A stretch of 64,000 nucleotides of DNA from Epiperipatus broadwayi (taxonomy: Eukaryota; Onychophora; Udeonychophora; Euonychophora; Peripatidae). The notes under the pieces were generated by a model. It was not told the DNA's origin. It saw nothing but the letters and a program-made list of their open reading frames with translations, and searched no databases. Made by a program: the position numbers and the translations under genes. The stretch's first letter is position 1. Every line of letters begins with the position of its first letter. The stretch is from contig JAQFVV010012416.1 in the NCBI GenBank assembly GCA_028023455.1, forward strand, positions 4,815,594 through 4,879,593. Direction: 5' to 3'. This document shows, piece by piece, positions 1 through 10,400 of this stretch.

Positions 1-834
1 AAAAGTATAATTCAGGTATGGTTGGCATTTTTTTGGTTCAACATAGACCTCAAGTCAGAAAACTGTCTTGACCATATTTGTAGCTATGAATTTCAACACA
101 AAGTGGGTCATTTTCTTCATGTGAATCCAAACTCCACCATTAAACTGTAGAGAAGCTGCTTCCTTGCATTCTTACATCTTCATGCAGTTTTCTGCATAAT
201 TCTGTCAGCCATCTCTGGCCAATAATTGCGGCTACTCTTTGCTACAGTTACCAACAAATTGTAACTAACTCTTACAAAAAATATTAGGCAAACTTTCCAG
301 TTAGCTATTAGCCAACTGCTTCTCAAAAATATAAACCAGACTTTCTGGCCAGCTCTTACAAAATATATTTAGCCAAGACTGACCAAAAACTAAAAATCAC
401 ACTGTTCTGGCCAGCTAAAAACTAAATCCAGACTGAACTGATATTTTTATCAGCTCTTTTTGTAAGAGAGGTGACAAAGACACTAAATTAAAAATTGTTT
501 TTCTTATCTTTTCAAATAGATCACTAATCCTTTCAAAAGCATGTTTGAAGTTTTATTAAGGTGTGATATACAAAGATTTTTTAAAATAGATAATTTACCA
601 ATTAATTAAAAGATTTCAAAAATACCTTACTTGTTTTTAAATTTCAAAATCAGAATATTAATAATAAAATTTTATTTTAAATTCTGTATTATTTAATCTT
701 TTACTTACTTCAGGAAAATGTAGAAAAATATCTACAAAATTTTTGTGTGTTTATTTCTATTTTTCCTTTACTTCCGCACACACAACTATGTTGCTGTCTG
801 CCATGTAACCCAACTGATTACAATATATATCCAT
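1..834. other. AT-rich stretch without a gene
   Basis: No exon of the hydroxylase gene could be placed here. Between about 210 and 440 there are loosely repeated short phrases (for example GGCCAGCT near 346 and 405) that suggest an old degenerate tandem repeat. It is presumably PAH intron or upstream repeat DNA. Confidence 0.4.
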
Positions 835-1690
835 GTATCCAATTTAAAACTTCAACTGTCCATCTACTGATATTCCTGTCTAGCAAAATATCTAGCCCAG
901 TTTCATTTTGGTATTTTAATTCTTTCAATAAAATCAATGATGCCTATTATTCTTTCACCCATATACAATATTTTGTTTTTGATCTTTTCTTGTTTCTCCT
1001 GTCAAACATCTCTTTATACTTCATTGAATGATCTAGATTATCTATATTATTCTTCTTTTAAGAATCCAAAACTCAGATCCATTAGAAGAACTGATAAAAT
1101 ATTTCTATTAAAAACCTTTCATACCAAAAACACTTCATCCAATTCTGTGATTAATTTCTTATGCTTCCATCTGAACAGTGTGTTTGAAATTGTTCATCTA
1201 ACTCATGATTTATCAATCTTTACTTTTCTCTTCTGACAAAATCCATTGAATATTAATACTTTGGGCATTTATCTTTAGTCCTATTTTCTTACTTTCATCA
1301 GGTAATTCTTGTAACATTTCCTGAAGGTTTAAAACATTATTTTCAAAAATAACATCATCATCTTCTTAAAATTTAGATGACTTAAATAATTTCCACTTAT
1401 TTTTGCTCTCTTAGTTCTTTATTTTAATCTTTAAAATACTTTTTTGTAAAATTGCTGTGAAAAATTTTGGAGATGTGGACTCACCCTGTTTCTCACTATT
1501 AATTTTTTTAGCTAATCATTGCAGTTTCATTTTGATAAATATTCTTCAGAATATGACAAAATTCTATATATATTAACATGAACATTCTTATAGAATGAAA
1601 TTCCTTCTCATATTCTGTTTAATCCAAAGCTTTATAGCTATGTTAATTCAAAACCCTTTCTTGTATCAAAGACATTAACATTTCAATGAT
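835..1690 (-). mobile_element. Degraded LINE reverse-transcriptase fragment
   Basis: Read on the minus strand, broken frames give phrases such as LQEMLQELPDESKKIGLKIN, which match the region after the RT active site in the copy at 50090-50890. The stretch around 835-940 is also similar in nucleotides to 5460-5540. Many stops and frameshifts show it is inactive. I cannot assign the LINE clade beyond a non-LTR family present at least four times in this window. Confidence 0.6.
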
Positions 1691-1937
1691 CACCATAAAA
1701 GCAAATATCACATAAACTAAGATATTCTTGTAGTTTTATTTGAATTAATTTATATTTAGATTTACACGTCAGAACTAATTTCTGCTCATTTTAATATCTT
1801 ACAAATAAGCTATCAAAATATTCATATAAGATCTTGGGCAGAAGACAGAAGTGAATTCATTTTTTTATTTCTAATGTGGATGATCTTTAATTCACAAGGT
1901 ATTTACACATTGATCAGTACTGTAAAATTCTATTTTT
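1691..1937. other. Spacer without recognised content
   Basis: AT-rich DNA between a LINE fragment and a large palindrome. I see no coding or structured feature. Confidence 0.4.
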
Positions 1938-2670
1938 ATATATACATATATTAATCTTGTGGAAGGAAATTAATCTCTACAGATGTACTATTAAACTAAA
2001 TTCATGTTCACTCACTCATCAATGAGTGTTTTAAAAGCATAAGTATAACCCTTATGCCTAGAGCTTATTTTCTTATAAACCAACTTTCATTGACTGTTTG
2101 TAAATCAGGACTTGAACTTAAATAAGCTTAATATTTCAATTAACAAATTATTTGTACAAATTTAGTTTAAATATCACAGGGAAGAGAGTTTTTCATTTTT
2201 AAATACCTGTGATTTTGAATTATATTAGTTGAATGTATGAAAATAAATATTTTAGTGATGTATATAATTATAATCTTGTGGAAGGAAATTAATCATGGAA
2301 ATTTAATCTAATAGCCCATGTATGAAGATTAATTTCCTTCCATAAGATTACAATTATGTACATCACTAAACTATTTACATTTATTCAAACTAATATAACT
2401 CACAATAGCAGGTATTTAAAAATGTGAAAATTTCTTTTCCCTCTGATATATAAATTTGTACAAATAATTTATCACTTGAAATATCAGGCTGTTCAAATCC
2501 TGATTTAAACATGGTCTATCAGGATTGGTTTACATAGAAATAAGCTCTAAGCATAAGGGTTACAATGATGCCTTTAAAACATTTATTGACGGGTGAGTGC
2601 ACTAAAATTTAGTCTAATAGCATATGTGTGAAGATTAATTTCACTCTACAAGATTACAATTATGTATATC
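1938..2670. repeat. Large palindromic (foldback) element, arms about 360 bp
   Basis: The left arm (1938-2300) and right arm (2310-2670) are imperfect reverse complements centred near 2305. The phrase TAATCTTGTGGAAGGAAATT appears at both ends of the left arm, and its complement at both ends of the right arm, so the arms are themselves bounded units. Inner parts (AAGCATAAG, CTTATGC-TAGAG) recur in the palindrome at 3354-3644, linking the two. No transposase frame is present, as in non-autonomous foldback or MITE-type elements. Confidence 0.75.
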
Positions 2671-3353
2671 GCTAAATTATTTATTTACAGGCTGCCATCA
2701 GTAGTGTTTTCTTCTACTAACACATGCTTTTTTCCATGATTGTATTCTTGCAGTTTTAATATTGGTCTTATAATCCAAACATTCAACTTCTTCAGCCTTT
2801 AAGCATAAGTTAATTATGGCAGTTAATTTTAATCCTGACCTTCTTTTGTAACATTATTGTTTCAACTCAATATAAAAATGCTATTCCTGCTCTTTGTAAA
2901 ATAAAGTACATTCTCTTAGCATTAGATGTTCAACCCAGAAGCCCTAAAGGTCCTAAATAATCATCTCTGATTTTTCAGCATCTCCATCTCTTTAATATCT
3001 TGATCCGATAAATCCTTGACATTCAGAAAAATTTAGGAAAATCTTATGTTTGAGCTGATCACACTTTATATTATTATTGATTTATCTTACTTAGTGAAGG
3101 CAATTTTGCACTCATTTTTGCGTAAAATTTTTACCCTCTTTTTAATGAGATAATTTATTGATTTTTCTTAAACAAAAGTCTTATATTTTCTGTACATTAT
3201 TTTGATTGCTACATTTACCTTCAAGGGCTGGTTGTAGATAGTAGCAAAAAACATGTAAATGGATCCTAATATGGATTCAACCAGAACAGATCTCATTGGT
3301 AAGTTTTTTAATATTTATTCTGTTGTTTATATAGTAGACATACATATGTAATG

Positions 3354-3644
3354 TTATAAATAAGGACTAAGTCCTTTGAGTATGTGCTTTAATAATCTCC
3401 ATGCACTCGCCCATGAGAATCAACTTTAAAAGCATAAATGTACGCTTATGCTTAGAGTTTATTATATCTCTATCCTGCCATAGGTCGACTAGATTTGTAC
3501 AATTCAATTGATAATTTATATCTCAGGCATAGAAAATAAACTCTAAACCTAAGCATACCTTATGCTTTTAAAGTAGATCCTCATGGGAGAAATGCAGGAA
3601 GATTATTAAAGTGCATGCTCAGAGGAGTTAGTCCTTATTTATAA
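3354..3644. repeat. Palindromic MITE-like element, about 290 bp
   Basis: The ends TTATAAATAAGG (3354-3365) and CCTTATTTATAA (3633-3644) are exact inverted copies, and the arms pair inward for about 130 bp with mismatches. The inside shares AAGCATAA and CTTATGCTTAGAGTTTATT with the larger palindrome at 1938-2670. Non-autonomous; no coding capacity. Confidence 0.75.
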
Positions 3645-3836
3645 AAAAGATATTTAACTACTATTTCCTATTGCATTATCAAATGTATACCATAAATAAT
3701 CAATTGACGAAACACTTTATTACTTTTACAATGCTTCATTATCCATCCTTTCCTTCAGTTAACAGTTTCGATTGCTCCAGCAAACATAAAAGTAATAAAG
3801 TGTTTCGTCAATTGATTATTATAAAAAAGATATTTA
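3639..3836. mobile_element. Small inverted-repeat element with 34-bp perfect ends and 18-bp flanking direct repeat
   Basis: Positions 3695-3728 and 3787-3820 are perfect 34-bp inverted repeats containing CAATTGACGAAACACTTTA. An 18-bp direct repeat, TTATAAAAAAGATATTTA, lies at 3639-3656 and again at 3819-3836. The perfect arms point to a recent origin. The direct repeat is longer than usual DNA-transposon target duplications, and the left one also overlaps the end of the neighbouring palindrome. Confidence 0.7.
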
Positions 3837-4295
3837 TAAATTAATTAAGAAAAAATTTTTCTATACTAGTTGACATACCATAGATTGATCTCATCTAGGA
3901 CGATGTGTAAATCCTGAATGGATTAAATTAAATGTCACTTTCTAATAGCCATACAAATGACCAAAATTTGGATTTTAAGCATTAAATGGCTCTTGTTAAG
4001 ATAAATGATTCCAGCATTATGTATTTGTCGTATAAATGGATTATCTAATAAAAGTTTAAATAAGACACTTTCAATATGATTACTTGTGCTTCAAGTAATA
4101 TATTTAGATCTAAACTGGTCTATTTTCTTCAATTTCTTTTTTTTTTTTGCTTTAAATTCAATACATAAACCATGAGAGAAATTTTGATTGTTATATTAAT
4201 ACATATTAAAGCTTTTATAAGTGAAAAATTTATTTGTAATAAATATTTTTAAATATGATCTGTTTTTAATTTTTATTTATGTTTGTACATTTCAG

Positions 4296-4429
4296 TATTG
4301 CTTGACGGATAAACCACAAATACGGTCATTTGATCCAATTGTTACAGGAAATCAGAAATATCCTATCACTGAATATCAGCCGGTATATTTTATTGCAGAT
4401 AGTTTTGAAAGTGCAAAAGAAAAAGTAGC
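4296..4429 (+). CDS. PAH: PAH-like exon (end of catalytic domain)
   Basis: The acceptor is TTTCAG ending at 4295 and the donor is GTAAGT from 4430. The exon is 134 nt and starts in phase 0 with YCLTDKPQIRSF. It ends two bases into a codon (GC), which the next exon completes as Ala, giving EKV-A-AYASTIPR. The open frame running upstream of 4296 is intron read-through, so the ATG at 4221 is not a start. Confidence 0.92.
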
Positions 4430-7400
4430 GTAAGTCACTTAATAACAATTGTATTGATTAGAGTAACAAGTTAACATTATTAAATAAAGTAGATTTTGCA
4501 AAAATGTGTATTAAATAATATTATATAAGAAAATTTCCAGTGCATATCGCTAGTTGAAATTCAAATACAAAAATGTTCAAATCACCCTCCCAAAAGTTGT
4601 TTTTTCAGCAATGCCCTCTGTGAATAAAAGTCTGAACTTCAAACAGCTGACTGAAAATGAAGATTGATTTGAACATTTTTTATAATGTTTTATATATATA
4701 GAATGGTCTCATGGCGCAATAGCCTATTCATATGCTTATTTTAAGTTTAATAAAACTTTACTTTCTTCCAGCTTGGATAAGTAAGTTTATGTGTTTGTCC
4801 CCAGTTAGGCCCACATGGACAATCTGGTTATTCATTTTAATGTTGGTCAATAAATAGATATTTTGCTCATTTTTGCTTGAGAATAAAATAAAGTTGAAAA
4901 CCATTCATATCTTCACTACCCATCAATTGAAAACATTTCTCTTTTATTATGTTTTACAAAAAAACTGTTGGAGTGAATGACTGTATTACCTTTATATATT
5001 TTGAATGATTTTAACAAGCCCATAAATAAATTACAGCTCATCAAATATGTAACGTTGTTGATATAAACATATTCATGGAAGAACCAAATGAGAATTATCA
5101 TAGACATATTTTTAGGCTTGGTTGTTTTTAAATAGGTGTATGTATAAATAATCGACTAATGTGCTTAGTTAAACATCTATAACCAATCAAATCTTACAAA
5201 TTTTCCACACACAAGATGACAGCTAAGGATTTGTAACAAGCGTTAAAGGAATGCCTGGAATAGTTACAGATATATATGACATGTATTCTGAATTTATCCA
5301 TGAATATCTTTGCTTGTTGTTACCATTAGTCCAAGATTGATCTTTTGACTTGATTCTACTAGCCAACATCACACCAACAAGCTTCTTTATTTCATCCATC
5401 CATTTAACATGTGGCCTCTTTCTAAGTCTTTTAGAATGTTTTGGAATCCAGTTTAAGATTTCAACTGGCATCTCTTGTCATCTCTTCTAAAAATATATCT
5501 AGCCCAGCTTCATTATATTCTCTTAATTATTCCAATGATACCTGTTTGTTCTCTCATTTAGGAATTTTATTTTCTATTCCTTCTTGTTACTCTTAACATA
5601 TATCTCTTTATATTTTCTTGAGTGATCTGAAATCTATTACTTTTCTATTAAGAGTCTAAGTCTCAAATCCATCAATAAGAACTGCTAAAGCATACCTATA
5701 TTTCCTTTTAATGTAATTGATTCTATGAAACATTTCCTGAAGCTCTGAAGTGTTATTTGCAATAACAATCATAACATCTGCAAAATATAGATATATTTAA
5801 ATAGATCTGTTTTTATTCCTTAGCTTGCCATTGTAATCCACAAAATCTTCTGTAAAAACTGCAGTAAAAAGTCTTGTGGATATGGAATCGCTCCGTCATA
5901 TATTCTTAGAAATATTAATCTTTTTAGGATCACCATGTGATATAATCACTGTTGTTGAATTTTGATAAATAATATTCAAAATATGACAATATATCACATG
6001 ATCACCATTTCGCACTAGCACATTATTGTTTATAAACAAGGCAAAACTCTCTTTACAGTAGTGCCACCCTGTGCCAAACAGAGTAATCAATAGATGCCAG
6101 AAAGCTCCTCACTGACGAAGGCCACAAGCCAGAAACTAGTCTGGGGATATTGGATGAGTAGGCATTAGATAGGGATTTTATACACAAGCCTTCTGGCATC
6201 CATTGGTTACTCTGTTTGGCACAGGGTGGCACTACTGTATGGAGAGAGTTTTGCCTTGAATATGACAATATCCTGAATTTATATCTTGATAATCCAAGGA
6301 TTTAATAACTGTGTAAATTCTTATAGAATCAAATAACTTTTTATAATCTATATCTCCAAAGCTTAATGGCAACTCATATTCATTAGTCTTTTCTATAACT
6401 TCTGTCAGAAATTGAATATGAAATCACTGTGTTAAAACGACTTTTAAATTCAATTACTCTTTTGGTTGGTTTGAATCCAAAGTTCACTGTAGATGAGTTG
6501 TAAATATATTGGTAAAGATTTTATATAGAACTAAAGAAAGATTGATTGATGTGTAATTTCCAATATCTTCTTTATCATCATTCTTAAATATCAATATTAT
6601 TACTACATTCTTTCAATCATCTATATATCTTTATCATTTAGATATTTGATATGTAGTTATCAACAATTTTTAATTTTCTTCTATTGCTTCTCTCAGGATA
6701 TCAATAATAATTCTATCATTTGCTGGAGCTTTTCTCTTCTTTATAGATTTTAAATGAATGATTCACCTCTTCATTTAAAATGATTGGAAATTCAAAAGAT
6801 CTAGTTATTGTAGGGATATTGTGTTTTCACAAAGGCAAAACTCTATGTATAGTAGTGCCATTCAGTGCAAGCCAGAGTAATCAATGGATGCAGAAAGGTT
6901 TATGTATAAAATCTTTATCTAGTGCCTACTCATCCAATATTCCAAGACTAGTTTCTAGCTTGTGACTTTATATAAGCATAAAGAATGGTGATCATGTGAT
7001 ATTATATTTTCTTGTTCTTCATTGCTATATAATTCTTTATAAGAACTTTTTCACACACATTATGATATCCCTCTGTTTAGTAATAGTTCCAACTTTTCTT
7101 CTTACTGCTGAAACAACTTTTCTTCCAATATCAAGTTGCTGATGTACTCCTTGAGACTTATTTTCTTCTATAGCTTTCCCTACCTGTTCACAATTATAGT
7201 TTTTTTATATTATTATTAACTGCTTTTTTAAACCATTTTTAAAGGTTTTGTATTCTTTCCTTACTTTATGTACTGTCTCATCTAAATAAAAACTTTTTGT
7301 ATCAGCTACCTTTCTTGCAATATTTAATAGATTATTAGTTATTTTCTTAGTGATTTCAGTTACATTTTAATCATCTTTAAAATGTTTAATATTTAAATGT

Positions 7401-10400
7401 GATTAGCCATTTCTAATTCAAATTAATTGAAGGGTTTCTGAAGGTTGGGAATATCAACTATTGAAATGTAGTTTTTGCCTTTCTAGTTTTGTTTTATCAC
7501 ATATCTTACATTCCACAAAACAGTAGCGAACTCTTCAGATAGTAGTGCCACCCATTAGTAATCAATAGATGCAAGAAGTTTTTTGCATCCTTCTTGCAAC
7601 CAATGATTACTAAGGTTTGCACTGGGTGGCACTACTAGCATAGAAAGCGGTGATCATGTGATCTTACATCGCATTAATTAGTGTTCATTTTTTGTATTAA
7701 ATCTATTTATAATATTACATTTTTGAAGTAAATATATTCTGTTAGTCAAAATATGATCCAATTCTGTAGCACTTCCATTTGAATGTTTTCATGTCCATTT
7801 CCATTTAGTATTTTTTTCAAACAAGGAATTTGTAATATACAATTTTTTTTCCAGCAAATTTCAGGAGTCTATGTCCTTTTTTATTTTTGTCCCCATAGCC
7901 AAATATGTCCACAGCCCTTTCATTTTTTGTTTTCCAATTCGAGTATTGACATCTTCCATGACCATTTAAAATTGTTGTTTGATATAATTAGAAGTATTTT
8001 GTACATTTATGTAAATATCTCCTACCTCTTTATCACAGTGACAACTTCTTCTGAATTATCTGCATTTGGGATCTTCTATTAAGCTAACTTACTATTCTGT
8101 ATGATGTACCATCAATCTCCAGATTTTTGGTTTTTTACTTTTTTCACTTGTGCTTATAAATTTTGTGGGTTTGTAGTAAAGTGCATAACATTTTTTAAAT
8201 CAATTGTCTCTTTTCATTTTCTTATAACTTCACAAAATCCAACAATGTCCTATTTAATATTAGACATTCTTCCAATTTATGCTACCTTCCTTCACTCAAA
8301 AGAGATCTGAAATTTATTGAATGGCAGCCTGGAAGTTTTTAACAACCTCTACCATCAATTTGCCATCTTAGTTAATTATTGACTTTATAGCTTCCTATAA
8401 ATAAGAGCTACACTTTATTTGTGTTTGTTATAAATATCTAATTAAAAAAAGTTATTCACACATACATTAATATTGTTTTCAGTAAAACTCAACATATATA
8501 TTTTAGTTAAGAAATGGTAGACAATGGAGGAGAAAGATCATGATATTTCTTAATTTTAAACTCAGAGGTAAAAAGCACTATGCTGATTGATGGGTGTTGG
8601 TTAGCCGTTCATCCATGTTCACATACTATATCAATAATCACATAGTAATAACAACTACAATGACTAGAACATATGGACTGGCCATTGGGAATTTATCCTG
8701 TTTGATTTCTTTAAGGCTTCAAAGAGGCTTTAACGGTCTCCTGTCAGTTAACAGCAAACTTGTTTCTGCTGCCTGGGTGTAACTGAATCATTATTAATGG
8801 GCTTTATTAAATAATAGGACTAATATGTATTCATACTTTAGCATTATATTTAGTGGTATTTAAATAATAATGTTGTTATTGATAGTCATTTTAAAAAGCA
8901 ATTGATAAGGATAATTATTGGCTCCAAACACCTGTCCTGTAGAGATTGGTTATTTCTTTATAATGTGGATAATATGGCAACATGTGCAATAAAATAAAAA
9001 ATAGGGTAGATGGTGCAATGAAGATTTAATATCACTTTAGTTCATTTTTTATGTTCTATGTGGCCTTTTCTTCTTAATGAACATGTAGCATTTTACCTTT
9101 TTTATTTATAACATGTAATCACATTTTATTTTTAGTTGTAAATAAACTTTTTAAACAAAGTTATAAAAGTCATTGAATATACAAAGTTTAAGAGTTTATA
9201 ATTTCATTAAGAAAATGACATACCTCATCTTTATTACAATGTCAAAAGGCATTATTTGTTTATAAAGATGGTTCAGAAAGGATTGAAGTACCATTACCTT
9301 ATGTTTTATGATAGAAAAATGGGTCTGCCTTAATTGATTGTAATATTTTGGTGATCTTACTCTTAATGTTTTCTTCAGTATCTGAGTTAACCGACAATTA
9401 TGTCATTGTTAAAAATATTTAGATCTGATGACTCATTAGAGCAAAGAGATCAAAAAAATTAAAAAAAAAAATTGTAGACATGTGAAATTTATTTATTGTA
9501 TTTTACTGCTCTTAGCTCCAGGAAGGTGACATCTTAATTTGTCTTCTATGATATAAGGGTCTCACACCTTTAGGTACTTGGCTGTTTTATGGAAATTAAA
9601 TAAATTTAACATAATAGTTAAGTTATCCCATTTTTGAACTATTTTTAAAACTATACACTCTTGTAGAAGATTTACAATAGAAATCAAGTCTGCAAAAGTC
9701 TAAAATGCTGTAAAAATATAATTTTCTGAAATAAGGATTTTTTAAAGGATAGCATTGTTGTCAAATAAATTTTTCATTTACTAGCCACAATTTTTTATGT
9801 TCTAAAGTTGTTTTATACTGAACCAAAGTTATTATCCTGCATTTACTTACACAACAAATTATTTTTGACTATCTATGTTAAAATTAATAAAAAAAATTAC
9901 CATAGAACTTTTATAGATTGTCTGAGATAGTCTAATTTGACATAACTATCTATCGAAGTAAACTATTATAAATTATTATAATTGATGATTAGCAGAACAA
10001 ACGGCAAGAAAAATAAATTTTACGAATATAATGAAAATATTCATCTTTCTTTTTTAATATCTAATTGTCAGATCATTATTGATACCAGTATCTGAAAACA
10101 TTTTACTTTATAATTCTATTAAAATTGATTTTCACCATGTGATGTATGGAATACAGAAGCAAGATTTTCTATTTTCAATAATATCAATTTTTTCTTGCAG
10201 TCTGCATACTCTAAGAGAATCATTGACCTCTTCTTGTTCAAGAGATCATTGACATTTAAGCACAAAAGTTACAGAATGAACCCAATCCTTTTTTCATTAA
10301 TTAGCTCTCGAGTTCATTACCCTTATTATTATTGGGTTAAATTACAAGTTGTCAACATGACCAATGGTTTTACAATAATTAAGTTTCTAAAATGGAATTA

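Larger units (their letters stand above)
5223..8340 (-). mobile_element. Degraded non-LTR retrotransposon, near full span, with nested insertions
   Basis: In minus-strand order, 8300-7650 gives endonuclease-like phrases (MEDVNTRIGK, KWKWTWKHSNG, ATELDHILTNR). About 6800-5750 gives RT pieces (EYELPLSFGDIDYKKLFDSI; NNTSELQEM). 5471-5223 gives the C-terminal tail (RKRPHVKWMDEIKKLVGV). Frames are broken throughout. The element belongs to the family also seen at 835-1690, 27721-27960 and 50090-50890. Three small palindromic elements (6034-6254, 6826-6985, 7515-7650) lie inside it, so they inserted later. It sits in a PAH intron. Confidence 0.65.

Noticed and set aside
3241-3305. A possible exon ending in a GTAAG donor
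   Set aside because: The encoded residues fit neither gene and no acceptor or frame supports it.
4221-4295. Upstream extension of the open frame with ATG and a hydrophobic N-terminus before YCLTDKP
   Set aside because: It is intron read-through: a good acceptor ends at 4295 and the family alignment starts there. It is not a signal peptide.
1-4295. Earlier exons of the hydroxylase gene
   Set aside because: I looked for the exon ending before YCLTDKP (family phrase like LSSFGELQ plus donor) and found none, so it is probably to the left of the window.
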